DNA of 64,000 bases from Rhynchosporium graminicola (GCA_900074885.1 FJUW01000039.1:1-64000), one strand, 5' to 3'. Numbered from the stretch's first letter, positions 1-13,030 are shown. Made by a program: numbers and translations. The notes: generated by a model not told the origin, from the letters alone.

Positions 1-1199
1 AAATTAAAGGTTTTAAGAAGAAGGAAAGGGATTTAAGAAAAGAATAATTAATAAAATAGTATCTATTAGCTCTAGAATCGAGAAGTGCAGGTAGCTTATA
101 CGAGAGTTTATTCTTAGTAAGAGTAGTACGTATAGTGAACGATTAACTACTAAGAAGCTTCGTAAGGTTAAGATATCGTATATCTCGTATACTACCTAGG
201 AAGGAGTCTTTCCTTAGGCGTAGTCTTTTACTAGTAGTTTAATATACTCTTAGGCGTTATCGTACGTTTCTTTATTATTATTATCTTCTAGCTTATTATT
301 AATATTATTATTAGCGTTAATTATATTAATTCGATACGGAGTATTAGATCGAGCTGACGATAAGCGTAAGTATAAGGTAAGCGTAAAGTGATAAGGAGTA
401 TTCGCCGGCGATTATATACGAGGCGTATCGTTTCGTGCAGAGTATAGTACTTGTTTACTAGTCGCACTAGTGTTCTTAGGCGTAAGAAGACTAATTTGCG
501 GATAAGAAGAGGAGTTAGTACTATAGCGCTAAGAGGAGGTATTTATAGGGCGTTCCCGAGTCGCGCTAGCTTTAGCCGAAGACTCGGAATAGTAAGTCTT
601 TTCAATAAATTAACCTTAGTCTTTAGCTTATATAGCCTTAACGTATTCTTCTAGTGTCCTTAATATTCAGTACTATTAGAAGAGCTATTTCCGTAGCTAT
701 ATAGGTAGCTTCTCCTATAAGTCTATTTTCAGAGTCGATTAATTATTTACTCTAGCTTTACGAGCTAGCGTACGAAACTTATAGTAGAACGTCTAGAAGG
801 TCTACTTATAATCTATCTTTAGCGCGAAGTAGCTAGCTCTTATAGTTTATTAGTCATATAGATTAGATAAGAAGAAGACAAGTTAAGTGATTATATTAAG
901 TGAATCGATTATACTACCTTCTTCGTTATATTCTAGTTCTAAGAATAAGAGTTCTAAGTAAGTTCTAGCTATTCCTTCCGTTTAGTTAAGTAACTAATCT
1001 TTATAGTAATCTTCGTCGATAAAATAGCTAGAGTAGCGCTAGAGGGCGTTATATATCTATACTTCCTAGAGTTTTAGAGAGTAGTCGATTCTATCAGAGA
1101 GCTTATTTAGAAAGTTCAGTATCTTCTCTATACGCGTAGCGTATAATATTAACGATATTCCTCCGGTAGATTATTCTTAATGATAATTATTAGGCGTAA

Positions 1200-2720
1200 G
1201 AGTAGCGTTATCTTCTTTAATTAATAGTAGTAGTATTATACGCGATTAAATATTATTAAATAATATAGACTTAGTAGAGCGCTAAGTAGTTAACTAGCGT
1301 AGTTCTAGGAACTCGTCCTATAACTAGCGTAGTTCTACAGATAGATTAGCGTTTAATTATCTCTCCTCCGCGAGCTTCTTTTCTGCTTCTTATAGCTAGT
1401 GAGCGTAATCTTCCTATAAGTTACTTATAGTTACTATTAATATAGGAGTATTATCAGGGAGGTTTAGCGACTTAGTGAGTTCGTTAATTATAGTAAGAGT
1501 TAAGGAGCTTAACTCGGACGAGGCGTTATCGCGAGTACTCTTTACTATAGAGAGAGGTAAGTTATAGCGAGTATTACGAGTCGCCGAAGAATAGGAAGTA
1601 GAGGGAGTCGGAGAACCAGTAGTCGATTTATCAGACTTAAGTTACTTTAGTTTAGGTACTATTCTTCAAGTTTATACTTAGTATAAGCCTTCTCTATATA
1701 GCGTAGTCTCCTGCGTTTAGTAGCTCTAGGTATAGAGGTATAATATAAGTAGATATTTACTATTTTCCTAGACGTAAGTAAAAGAGTTATAGATAATATA
1801 ACGCTTACTCTAGAAAGGTCTTAAAACTACCTGAGTAATAAGACCTTATATTACTATGAATATAAAGTAGTAAGAATCACTTGAGAATCTATAACTAAGG
1901 AGTGAAGAAGTAGAGAGAGAATAGAAGTATATATATGAAAAGGGGCCCCTAAACTCTACTCGTGTAATCTCGCTTAGTAGTAGTGTTTCTACTAATAGGG
2001 AGAGACCTCTAAACCTGACCAGTCGTCACAGTTTCTATAATAGTAACTGTTTTATAGCTTCCTTATATAGGTGTATATAGCGTATTTACACTCTTTAGAA
2101 CAACTACACTCTCTACGTACAGGAGGGCCCCTCGTATACCAGATTCGTTCATATTTAGTACTCTCTTTCCTTATGTAATATTCAGCCTTAATAACTCCTT
2201 CTTAAGTGCTCTAAATCACTCTATAACCTCTTCTTCTGTATGCGGCTCTACGCGTATAGCCTCTATAGGCTTTATCTTAATCGAATGGAGGTCGGGATGA
2301 TTACGGAGCTACTTATAGTACTAAGTATCAGATAGAGGTAGCTTTAGAGGGTGCTAGGCCTATTAATATAGTTATTAGCAGAAGATTATTCTATTAGTAA
2401 GGAGATTATACTGCAAGTAGATAAGCGATTACTGATTTAACTATCAGATAAGTAGCTCCTATATCTACCTCCTAATGATTATAGTAATATTATATAATTG
2501 CCTCCTCCTGCAAGGTAGTAAGGAGCTTATTATAGCTACTACTTCCTAGAAATAGCTCCTTCTTTAAGCTACCTTTAGCCTCTATACGCCTTACTCTTAT
2601 AAGAGCCTTAGTAAAAGAATTAACCTTAATATCAAATTAACGCGCTACCTTAGAGGGGCGATCTATAGAGTGCGCGATAGACTATAATTTGGCGTCTCGG
2701 AAGGCCTTTTCGTAGTCCGA
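1200..2720 (-). pseudogene. Decayed pogo/Fot-like DDE transposase
   Basis: Read on the minus strand, 2154-2125 encodes MNESGIRGA, matching the MDESG-type motif of pogo/Fot transposases with Asp changed to Asn. It is followed by a stretch like EKVVV...LYT and then KTVTIIETVTTG (about 2090-2010), a well-conserved pogo-family segment (SITIIET). Upstream (about 2520-2440) LQEEAIIYY fits the N-terminal CENP-B-like region. Downstream (about 1420-1270) is an EAEKKLAEER-type charged coiled region like the family's C-terminus. Several stops and frame breaks interrupt it. The boundaries are approximate and I could not find terminal inverted repeats. It is certainly non-functional; family assignment is fairly confident, extent is not. 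Confidence 0.6.
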
Positions 2721-3337
2721 TTTAGTAGTATGACTTTGGAAGTAATATTTACTACGGGGTACTAGTATTTTAGGCAGAATTAATAAAAACTAAGTGTTAG
2801 TAGTAATATCAAAAGTGGTTAATTTAGGTAGTAGAACGCGTTTTCAAGTATTAAAATTGATAGCATTTGCATGTCGACGGCATTTGCTAACCCCGATAGT
2901 AAGCGAGTCCCGAGCGAAACTGGAGGGGAACCGGCTAGTAGCTCTTCTTCTCCTTTCTTTCGAGTAACCTAAGCTTTTGTATACCTTCCGGGATTAGCCT
3001 ACGTCTTATTACTCTAAAGAACTTTCGACCACTCCTCGTTAGTCTAAAATAAGTGCTCCTAGGCCCAATCAAGTCGATCGAGCCGGTGTTATACTATTAA
3101 GGGAGGTTTTCGCCTTGCAATTCGTCGTATAAATCCTTCCTTTTCGAAGGCAGCTCGAATAGCTTTCTCTCCGTAATTCCATTCTAGTATAATAGATATA
3201 TCTGCCTATCGAACCCTTCTATTCGCACTTGAGGAAGTTACCCACTCGATAAGGCGTTTCCGTTCAGGGGTATTAAGAAGTAGTTTTCGACCGCATCTTT
3301 GCTTTTAAGGAGTAAGCCGGTGAGTAAGAGCATAGCT
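2721..3337. other. Intergenic sequence between two DNA transposons
   Basis: The first part is RIP-like. From about 2820 CA and TG return (for example gcatttgcatgtcgacgg), so this looks like host sequence or an older insertion. No gene, RNA or repeat is recognised. Confidence 0.5.
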
Positions 3338-3339
3338 TA

Positions 3340-3413
3340 CAGTAGGGTGCAAAAAGTTTGAATACCCCCCCTAGTAAGCCAAGGGGTACTTACCCGATTT
3401 AGACGTGTTTACC
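3340..3413 (+). repeat. Left terminal inverted repeat of Tc1/mariner element
   Basis: 74 bp, beginning cagtagggtgc next to a TA. It matches the reverse complement of 4564-4637 with two mismatches (aata versus aaca near 3363, and agcc versus agct near 3380), both transitions of the RIP type. A run of seven C is conserved in both copies. Confidence 0.95.
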
Positions 3414-3589
3414 TTGCTGCATCAAAGGTAAACAAATTAATTAAATATCTAATACTTCGTATATTACCCTTTAGCCTTAATTATAGATTATACTCGATAG
3501 TCTATAGTAGTAGCTAATCTATATAGAATTCTATTATTAATTACGTGCTACGCCTCTTATACTCCTCGGACTAAAGTATTAAGTATATC

Positions 3590-4480
3590 GTTAGTATTAG
3601 GAGCATACTCGAGCTCAGGGTATAGTCGATAAAGCTCTGCTTTTATTAAAGCTTAGAGGTTTTCGATCGGATTTAAGTCAGGAGAGTATAGAGGCTAGCT
3701 TATAACTCGAATATTAATTTCCCGAAGTATCTCTTTAATAATATTCCCTAAGTATAGACATGCGCTATCGTAAATAAACTCTCCTCCTTCGACTATTATA
3801 TCTAGTAGAAACGCCTTATATAAGTTCAATATAACATACGAAGTAACCTCTCCACGAGAAGTAAGAGGATCTCAATCGAGAGGTATTAAACCAATCCTAC
3901 GATTATAGCTAAATACAGCCTAAAGTATCTTCTTTACTCCTTTCCCTGAGTATCGAACCGGTTATATATCTCCTTCTCGAATTTGATCTCGAGGGCGTAT
4001 AAAGGTCTAAATAGGTTTAACTCCTACTCCTCGTTCAACTATATACTCGTCAGACTACGAAACACGTATCTAATTATTAAGTATATATACCTAATGCCGA
4101 ATTACCTACTCGAGACGAGCTTCTGCGTATACTAGAGTAATAAAAGGTCGCTTCTTTTAAAGCTACTTCCTTTTATTCAACGAGCGAAAAAGACCTTATA
4201 TATATTACTTCTTATAATTATTATTTACTTCTCGGAGTAAGTCTCGTGTTTTAATATAAGGGTTCGAGTGATTTATAATATCATATATATAATCGCGTTA
4301 TTCTTTAGTTAAGGCTCGAGGCCTACCTGAACGTGGTTTCGAAGCTTAATTCTCGTCTCGTGTTACTTGCCTTCGAATAGTCGTACGAATAGTAGAAATT
4401 GGAATATCAGGGTGTTTTTGGTATATTCGAGGAGCACTCTAGCTAATAGAGTGAAGCTCGCAGATACGAGAGCGTATCTG
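3590..4480 (-). pseudogene. Tc1/mariner transposase remnant
   Basis: On the minus strand, 3702-3655 reads S-stop-PLYSPDLNPIEN, the hallmark WPxxSPDLNPIENLW motif that contains the last catalytic acidic residue of Tc1/mariner DDE transposases; the Trp codon has become TAG. Just upstream (about 3775-3730) ACLYLGNIIKEI matches the segment after the second catalytic Asp. The N-terminal helix-turn-helix region should lie near 4300-4560, where a 69-codon open stretch remains. Stops throughout and TG-to-TA changes fit RIP. The ends of the coding region are estimated. Confidence 0.8.
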
Positions 4481-4563
4481 AGAAGAAAGCTCCTTCCGAG
4501 GTATTTCTGAATACCTTCAAAACGCGTAGTATTTTCAGTAGAAGAAGTCTCGAAAAGCAGCGA

Positions 4564-4637
4564 GGTAAACACGTCTAAATCGGGTAAGTACCCCTTAGCT
4601 TACTAGGGGGGGTGTTCAAACTTTTTGCACCCTACTG
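4564..4637 (-). repeat. Right terminal inverted repeat of Tc1/mariner element
   Basis: Reverse-complement partner of 3340-3413, followed directly by the TA target duplication at 4638-4639. Confidence 0.95.
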
Positions 4638-4639
4638 TA

Positions 4640-6085
4640 CTTGTCGAGGAGTAAGGTTTAATTGAAGAGCAATTTGAGCTTGCGAGAATTTAGCTTGAAA
4701 GAAGAGAGTCTCGATACGCAGGCGGTCGTCTCGGGTGCATTGCTTTCGTGGTGTTTTCGGCGTAGGCACTGAGTAGAATGATTCCTCCATAGTGAATTGA
4801 GGGTCCTGATAGTACTAATTACTACTATAGGGCAGCGTGAGAGGTATAAAATAGTCATTGGCTGAAATGCCTGTAATTGAGGAACCTTCTAGAGAAGGCA
4901 CCCCCTGCCAGTACCCCTGCAAATCTACATTTAATGCAGCCTGTACGAAGTAAAAACTATCTTAGCATAATTACCGCACCGACAAAAACGTTAATACTAG
5001 AAGGTTTGAGAGACACTTAGAGCCCTGCTTAGTGCCTGCTTAGGACGAAAGATAATAAGTAGCTCGTCTACTAAGTATTAGGTAGATATCCCTAGAAAGC
5101 TGCCTACACGAGGACCAGGTTTTATCACTTTTAACGTTCATTAGGCGGGGATAGTATTAAACAGCAGTTCATACCGCTGTACGTTGTTCTCAGGATAAAC
5201 TTTAACAGAGGGGCAGAAATCTGTGTCCAGCCTCTATAGTATGGTGTGATCAAGTTGCAAGTCAATTGAGTTCAGAACGGTGAGTTCAGGCGAATTGTGA
5301 ATTTTCGGTTGATCCATGATACACTCCGTAGGTATCAACAAAAGCGGGTTTCGAGCAATCAGGGTGTAGAAATGACGGTTAAGGTTTAACGCTGTCGAGA
5401 ATAACGACGCGTGTCGACCACAGCCTTTAATGTCGTGCCCCCCAATAGTGGGTAGTACCCCTGAGTCTGATTCAGAGTGCTGGCTAAAGAGCAATGGACG
5501 TGCAGGTAGTGCATGAAACTGAGTGCATATATCCTTTAGGCTGTTAACAGTGATTCAATTGCACAGAAATAGGTTGCCTGCCAGGGCCTGCCAGGAACAA
5601 CCCGGGAGCAAGCACCTCAAGTAAGCACAACTTCTGATCTTCAGCAGTTGCAATTGAAAGTTGCTTTTGGCACATGGCTCTTCAGCCGCGTCGATATGTT
5701 ATAGTTGTAAAGATGTTGATGCCTTAGTTAACTGAAGGCATAATCTCGCATTCCGTCCATTAAGCCTTCTTCTGACTAACCCCCTTTTCGAAGAGTAAAA
5801 CACGCACGACGATCATAAAGTCGAAGAATTGCAAATAGGGAGATTATCGATGGATTTTCGTCGAAACGTAGTTCTGAGTTGACTTGATCCAGATCAGTCT
5901 CTAAGGGTCGAAGCTTGACATAGCTGGAAGGGGGATTCCCCCAGGACAGAGGTAATATAGAGCTTGTCAGTAATAGGGGGAATCGAACCTAAAGCTCTTG
6001 GGAAACGACATAGTATCGCAGGAAGTTGGATGTTTAGTGTAGTTTTGTATCATGTTTCTTGGTTCTTACCGCTTCGCTAGTTATC
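4640..6085. other. Unique sequence between transposons, no gene seen
   Basis: CA/TG content is normal here, unlike the flanks, so this is probably original host DNA into which the neighbouring elements inserted. Minus-strand open stretches of 66 and 86 codons (4658-4858, 5234-5494) show no recognisable domain, no convincing splice context and no homology I can name. They are not called as genes. Confidence 0.5.
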
Positions 6086-6090
6086 CAGGT
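6086..6090 (+). repeat. Target-site duplication CAGGT, left copy
   Basis: CAGGT directly precedes the 5' LTR and is repeated directly after the 3' LTR at 15739-15743. Five base pairs is the usual Ty3/gypsy target duplication. The agreement fixes both ends of the element. Confidence 0.9.
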
Positions 6091-6224
6091 TATTAGGTGA
6101 CCCTGGCACCCACGTGAGGACCACATTAGTCAGCAGTATAGCTAGTAACTACGTAGTCGGCTTATAGCCAGTTAGAGAAAGCAAGCTTTTCTGATATTAT
6201 AACGTCACGACCTATAGGTCTATA
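6091..6224 (+). repeat. 5' LTR of Ty3/gypsy element
   Basis: 134 bp, starting tattaggtgaccctggcacc and ending ggtctata. The 3' LTR ends in CA, and the starting TA is explained as TG mutated by RIP, so the original ends were probably the canonical TG...CA. The two LTRs differ at eight positions by my count, all C/T or G/A transitions, with no indel. Confidence 0.93.
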
Positions 6225-6899
6225 TTTAGTAGTAATTCCGAGTGATACGTCTAGTGTCGTTCGCAGGACCTAAACTTTAATACTCCTAAGCCTCGTCTAG
6301 AGCTATTCAGGTACCTAAAGGGGACGCTTATTATTATACCCTAACTAGAGACTTCGGCCGATTCTTTTATAACTCTTCTATAACCCTTACTACCTTATAG
6401 GAGGATACTTCGTAGGAGGACGATATTATAATCCTACCTACCGAATCGACTTAGTAGTAGTAGGTATATTATAATAATATAGCGTAGTAACCTTACTTAT
6501 ACCCTACTTATACTACCTCCCCCTCCTATAGGGAAGGAACGCCTAAGAGATACTAATAGCCGATTTACTACTTCCCTACTACTTATTTTACTACTATAGT
6601 CGCTAACTTATAAACCTAAGAGGAAAAAGAAACGTAAGACTTCTTTACTTACAGAACTTCGATTTATTATAGAGGAAGCCTTTCTATTAGTCGAGGACTC
6701 GCTTACTAACTTAGTTAACCTCTGCTAGCTAAGAGCGCAGAGTACTATATCGGAAGACTTTCTATCTACTAGGAATATACTTAAAGGGGCTAATAGAATT
6801 AGTTATTTAAGTCGATTTCTATCTACTTAATCCTATTCCTTACCTATAAATCTAATAGTAATCCGGATAGATATTATTTATTCTAATATAGCTTAGAAG

Positions 6900-8790
6900 A
6901 GAGATATAGTATTAGTATATTAAGTAGCTTAAGCTATTCGAGATAGAAGCTACTTATACCTTATAGATATTTTAAATAAAAGAGATATCCGGGAATCGAG
7001 AGCCGCTCTTCGAATTATTAATAAGGAGACTAGAAGGGAATTAGAGAAGAAAGCATACGAGACTATCTATACTTAAGGTTTATATATTACTTGCGCTTAA
7101 GTATTCGTAACCTTTATTAAACGATTCCGGGATAGACTTACTTAAGTACTATAAATACTAGTAGATAGAATCAGATACTTAAGCTTATCTAATACTCGCC
7201 GCGAGAACTAGAACTCCTTATCCGTATTAGAGGAAAGCTAACTAAGAAGTTAGTACGATTAGGATAAAAGTAAAGGATAAGCGGAACCCGAACCTATACT
7301 TTCGATATTATTACTTAAGAGAGTATATAGTTACTAAGAGGATAATTATAACTTCCGCGAATATAACTAATATAACCCTAGGGATCCTGATCCCTTAAGG
7401 GAACCCTTAAGAGTCCTAGAGTATTTCCTAAGAACTTATCGCGATAACCCTAATTATCGCTTAGACTATAAGCCTCTATAAGAACGAGATTTCTACCTAG
7501 TTAGGAGTTCTTATTTACTAAGAGACTACTTATCCCGAGAATATCTACTTAGAGATTATATACTAAGAGACTATTATGCTAAAAATATTCCTCCTTCTTA
7601 TATAAGAGACTTTCCTTATAAGGGTTACTACTCTTATAACTCTTACCCTTCGAGAGATACTTACTTACCTCGGGAAACTTACTAAAGTAATAACTCTTAC
7701 CCCCGGGAACCGTATATTAAACCCTAGGGCTATTAATACTCCGGCTATAACTGACTAAGCGGATACGAACGCGGGTACGTCTAGCTTAGAATTAGGCCCT
7801 TACTACGCGTAAAGGAATATAATAGACCTAAAGAGTATAACTTCTACGCTTAATATAATCCTTATATATAACGCTACCTACTTAAGGAGAACTATTTCTC
7901 TTATAATCGCGATAGAGAGTATATATTCGAAGGTATTAAAGGCCTACGGGTAGATAAGGTTAGGTCCTACGATAATAGCTCTTTAGTATACGCCTATACT
8001 AAGAAACTGGACTTCTTAGCCTCTTCTTATAGTATTATACGAATACTAGCTACTTTACTACTATATATAAAAGAATAAGCTAAAACCTAGTTTATAAGAC
8101 TAGACTAAGAAATTAAAACTAGAATAATATACGATCTTAATAAATAGCGAGTATAACTTATCGACTAATTCTATACTAACGTATCTATAGCTTTAGTAGA
8201 AGCAGATAAGCTATCCTTTACTTTTAAAAATAAGAGTAAGCTTAATATTTAGGAATATATTATAAAAAAACATAGGCTTTATATTAAGGCCGGAGAAATA
8301 AATATAAATAATATTATCTAAAGAATACACGATAACCTTAACCTAGTATTAGCTACTACTATCTCTCTTAAACGTTTCGGGAATTCTATAGCTAATTTTA
8401 TATCTAAGGTATATATAGCTAAGCCTTAGGCTAGAGCAGCCTACTTATAGGTATAAAACTAGTTTAATAAGTAGTATCGCTAGATAGAAGAACTTAAATC
8501 TTCTATAGATAAGCTAAATCGCGATAAGTATAAGCCGAATAATCATAAGAATATTACTTACTACGTAATCCTAGCTAGCCTAATAAAGCTAAAGCTAGAC
8601 CTCTCTAATATACCTATAGCTAACGTTCTACTTATAATAATAGTACCTCTAGCTAGAAGACTCCCTGCCCTGACCTTATCTAAGCCGGAGGGAGCTACCT
8701 AAAAGTACCCTTATAGATATTATAGATTATAGGAATATTTTAATAATTTCTATTATCTTTAAGGATAGGGATAGCTTCTAATGCGTTAAG
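6900..8790 (+). pseudogene. gag remnant with mutated CCHC zinc knuckle
   Basis: A decayed frame whose codons start at positions divisible by 3 runs to about 8790. Around 7500-7700 it is rich in Tyr, Arg and Asp (for example LLRDYLSREYLLRDY), and 8220-8690 is capsid-like. At 8712, 8721, 8736 and 8751 Tyr codons sit exactly at the C-x2-C-x4-H-x4-C spacing of a retroviral-type zinc knuckle. TGT-to-TAT and CAT-to-TAT changes are the RIP mutation, so all four metal ligands were probably lost this way. Stops are numerous. The true start is not resolved. Confidence 0.7.
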
Positions 8791-8879
8791 TTAAGGCCTT
8801 TATAGTAGATACCTAGGGGTGCGAGGACGATAACTATATAATAGTCCTATAGGAAGAATTTAAATTATAATAAGACTAG

Positions 8880-11800
8880 AATAATAATAGGGATTCCTAA
8901 ATAGGAAACTACTATAGCGGCACCTAGGGGGCAGTAGCTCGCTTAACTAGTATTCTTATCTCCTTAAATTCGCTATAAATTCATAGCTACCTATAAAATC
9001 ATAAAATACTAAAAAGAATATATTATTTTCTATACCGGGCTTACTTACTTACTTATCTCCCTATTATAAGACCGAGGAAGAAGATATTACTCTTCCCTAC
9101 TATTTAATTAACTATTACTTACTATATTATAAGTTAATCCCTAAGGAACTACTCTTATCTAAACTATCTTTAGCTATATTAATAGATTATAATAATCTAG
9201 TAACCCTTAGGAAGTCTTTCTTTACTCTTATAATATCTAGGACTAAGAACCCTAAGATTATAAAGAAAATATCTATCTTAGTAAACGATATTAAGAAAGA
9301 GTTCGAAACGCTATCCTAGGCCTTTCTACTTACTATAGACTAACGTTAGGAACCTTTCTACCTTAATACCGGCTCTTCTATCTGCTTAGCTAAGAAGAAT
9401 TATATTCTTAAGTATTTCTTAGGACTCATGACGTATACCCTACTTATAGCTATTAGATTAATAGGAGTCGGACTCGGACTAATATTATAGTATTATATCG
9501 ATCTGCTTATAGTATATCTAACTATTTCCGGGTCGGAAATCGAATTCCTACCTTATAGAGTATACTTAATAGATAAATTACTATATAAGCTACTTATAGG
9601 TAGGGATTAGTTATATATAAATAAACTTAACTTTATCTAGGGAATATATAGCGATATAGATAAGTTAACTATCTTATATAGATAAGCTATTACCCTAAAT
9701 TCCGTTAAGTAAGCTATCTGACCCTCTTATACTTAGGTTTACTCGAATACGTCTATTATTATTCTACTAGGCTAAGGTCTTAATATACTAGTACGCTATC
9801 GCCCTCTGCTTCCGCTAGACTATAAGTACTTACTTCGCTCTTTCGCTTAAGCGGATTTACTTTTAATAAAATTCAGATCTCTAGTAAATAGTATTACTAA
9901 TAGCTTACTTAAGCTTATACCCTTTATAAACTTCGGCTAGTACCTTATCCAAATTCCTAAAGGTATTATACTAGGAATCCTTAAACTATATCCTTCTACT
10001 CTTTAAAACTAAGAAGTTCTCTTTAATATAGCTAACGTATTTAAAGGGGAAAGGGAGAACGCAGAGTACTAAAGGTACCCGGATAGATTCCTATTCCTTA
10101 TAACCTTACTAAAGGATAACCTAGATATTTAAGCGAATATATCAGATTATTTCGGCTCTACTTATTAAGCTTAGGTTTAAGCTATTATAAATTCTTATAC
10201 CTCTTTATTTAGGTCTAGATTAAGTTACTTTAATAATAGTATAACTATACCTGTACCCTTTAAGGATAGTATTAGCTTAGACGATCTTCGTTAAGCTCTA
10301 TACTCTTAATCGAAGAAAGATAGAGAAGCTATAGACTTAATCCTAGATCCTATAGTTAAGGATAAGTCCTTAGAACTAGTACCTCTTAGCTAGCTTTCCT
10401 TAGCCGCCTCCTTAGCTTTCTTAATATATTGAAATAGTAAACTTAGAGTAGTTATTAACCTTAGGAGGGTTAATATAAAACTGAAACTAGATAGGTACCC
10501 TTTACTTTAATAAGATATTATCCTATTAGCGTTAAGAGGAGCTATTATTTATTCTAGTATAGATTTAACTAAATTATTTTTTTAATAGAAACTAGACTTA
10601 GAAGATAAATAGAAAGTAGCTATAGTCACGGCTTATAGAAGTTACGAATAGCTTATAATAGTAATAATAAGTCTAGCTATAACCCCTAGCTTCTTTTAAT
10701 ATCGTATAGAGAGTTTATTCGGGCTATACCTTTAGAAATTCGTTCTAGTATATATTAACGATATTATTGTATTCTCAAAAACCCTAGCTAATTACCTAGA
10801 ATACCTAGATATAGTACTAGCTTTACTAGAAAAATCAGGAGTTACTCTCTTCTTATCTAAATACTTCTTCGTATAACTTAGTATTCAAGCCCTTAGCTAT
10901 TACGTTTCTCGCTTAGGTTTAAGTACCCTTCAGGAGAAAATAGAGGCTATTCGGATATAGGAGTTCCCTTCTAACTTATCGGAGCTCGAAACAGCTTTAG
11001 GATTCTTTAGCTACTATAGGTCTTTTATCTTCTATTACGTATTAGTTGCTACTCTACTTATAGAACTAAAGACCCTAGGTTTTCGATAAGTACTAACCTC
11101 TAGGAGAAAGCGATCTAATTTCGCTCTAGCTATATCCCTGGAGTCCCTTAATAATACTTATAAACTAGATCTGATTCTAAAGAAGGAGACCTAACCTATA
11201 GCTTCTATCGAAGACTACTAAAAGGCTTAGACTAAATTAAAAGATTTATTATATAACGCCCCGGTTCTGGCCTTTCCTAATTACGATAAGCCTTTCACTC
11301 TTTATACTGACGGAAGTAAAGGGGCACTAGTCTGGGCTATCCAAAAGCTACCCTAATACCTGGATCGCAGCCCTTTCACTATAGTTACTAACTACTTAGC
11401 TATATTAAGTTCTGTCGATCTAGCTAAAGCTATTAATAAAAATAGCACTTATCTTGTAAATTAGAGGATATTTCTATCTAAATAGGCCCTATATATAATA
11501 ATCCGATATCGGGCTAGGAAGGACTATTAAAATACAGATGCCTTATCCCGGCTACTTAGGAGGGAACTAGTAGACTAAATAATTTACTATACCTTAAAGG
11601 AAAGTATAATAGTAATAACTATCCGGGTATTCCTAGTAGTAGTAATAGACCTAGAGGAGTACCTATCGACCTTAGCAGCTACTGCTATCTATCTTAGCGA
11701 GACTATAGTCTCTTAATTTCGTAGGGAACTCCCGCGGGATAAGATATTCGCTAGTATCTATAACTCTATAATAAGTAGACTAAAGAGTTTACTACTTAAA

Positions 11801-13030
11801 GAGCTTATTACTATATTTAAAAACTTCCGGCTCGACTCTAAGATAAAGCTACTCTAGTTCTGTGATTCAGATATAATAGAGAGACTTTACGTCCTAGGAA
11901 AGTACTTATAGAGGGTATTAGAGATTACTTATAATAACTATACTTACGTGAGTAGTAAGAGAACGTACGAGTATCTCAGACGATATATATTTATTCCTAA
12001 GCTTTAGAAGATAACTAAAGAATATATACGATCTTATCCTACTTGCTATATAGCTAGACCGGATACCTAAATAGCCCCGGGCTAGTTAATGCTTATACTA
12101 TTACTAATGAAGCCCTTATTAATACTCTATATAGATTTCGTGATCTTATTACTAGAATTAGTCGAGGGATATAATGCTATATATACTCTAACGGATTAAC
12201 TTATAAAATAGATTAATATAGTCGTAGGTAAAGACGACTAGATAGTATCCTAGTGGGCTACTTCCTTCTTTCGCTAGCTTTACTTATAGATAGGCTTACC
12301 TAATAAATTTATTTCCGACTAAGACTCGAAATTTATATTCGGATTCTGGGGAGAACTCTATTCCCTAGCTAAAATCTAGCTAGCTTTTACTATTATATAT
12401 AACGTAAAGTCCGATAGCTAGTCCGAACGTTTAAACTAGACTATAATTCACGCTCTGCGATATACTATTAATAGTACTTTTATATAAAGTAACTAGGAAT
12501 CCCTTTTACTTATTATTACCTTAGCCTTAAACTCTTCTATAAACGCCTCTACCGGATTCTCTCCTTACGAACTCCGGTATAGATAACTACTTAAATTAAT
12601 CTTAGAAGGAGAATATAAATCGGTAGTAGCCTAACTAACTAATAAGGGAGCCCGGGAATTCGTAGCTATATATACTTTACTATTTAATAAGGCTAAAGAC
12701 GTAATCTCTTTAGCTTAAGTAAGGATAAAACTATCTTATAATAAGAAAAGGCGACCCTTAGACCTTATTCTAGGAACCGATCGAGTCTATCTAAAACTTA
12801 TAAAAGGGGTAAGAAACAGGTACCGCTTTCTGGATAACTATATAAAACTCTTATTTACGAAGATAAGCTCTTACGCTATTAAAAGAAAGATCTTAAGATT
12901 AAGCTACGAGATCGATTTACTAGACTAGCTACTTATCTACTTAGTTATTATAATAGACTACCTATAGGAAGTTATCTAGGACTCTTATAATAGGAAAATC
13001 CTAGAACCCGGCCCCTTAATATAAGATAGC
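8880..13030 (+). pseudogene. pol remnant: protease, RT, RNase H, integrase
   Basis: All domains lie in one frame. Protease: 9365 encodes NTGSS where DTGSS is expected. RT: 10490 region DRYPL, and 10751 YINDIIVFSK where YIDD is expected. RNase H: about 11305 LYTDGSKGA, and about 11530 DALSRL at the end of the tether. Integrase: 12128 LYIDFV, WATSFFR near 12258, GLPNKFISD near 12290 and SERLN near 12425. Downstream (12770-12900) is a DRVYLKL...YELDL-type SH3-like tail. Each catalytic Asp-to-Asn change is a TG-to-TA or equivalent transition, and stops replace Gln/Trp codons. A chromodomain near 13100 is possible but unproven. Confidence 0.88.

Larger units (their letters stand above)
3340..4637 (-). 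mobile_element. Tc1/mariner element, full length, RIP-inactivated
   Basis: The element is 1298 bp. It starts cagtagggtgcaaaaag and ends with the exact inverse ctttttgcaccctactg. It is flanked on both sides by TA (3338-3339 and 4638-4639), the expected Tc1/mariner target duplication. The 74-bp terminal inverted repeats differ at two positions, both C/T transitions. The interior has RIP composition. A transposase is recognisable on the minus strand. Size, TA target and the SPDLNPIE motif place it in the fungal Tc1/mariner group. Both ends are intact, so it could in principle have been mobilised in trans; the encoded protein is dead. Confidence 0.93.

Noticed and set aside
451..654. 67-codon open frame in the RIP block
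   Set aside because: Lies in mutated repeat DNA; the composition yields occasional open frames and no domain is visible.
5955..6010. tRNA-like B box (ggttcgattcc on the minus strand)
   Set aside because: The flanking bases do not form a T stem beyond two pairs, and no A box or acceptor stem is found.
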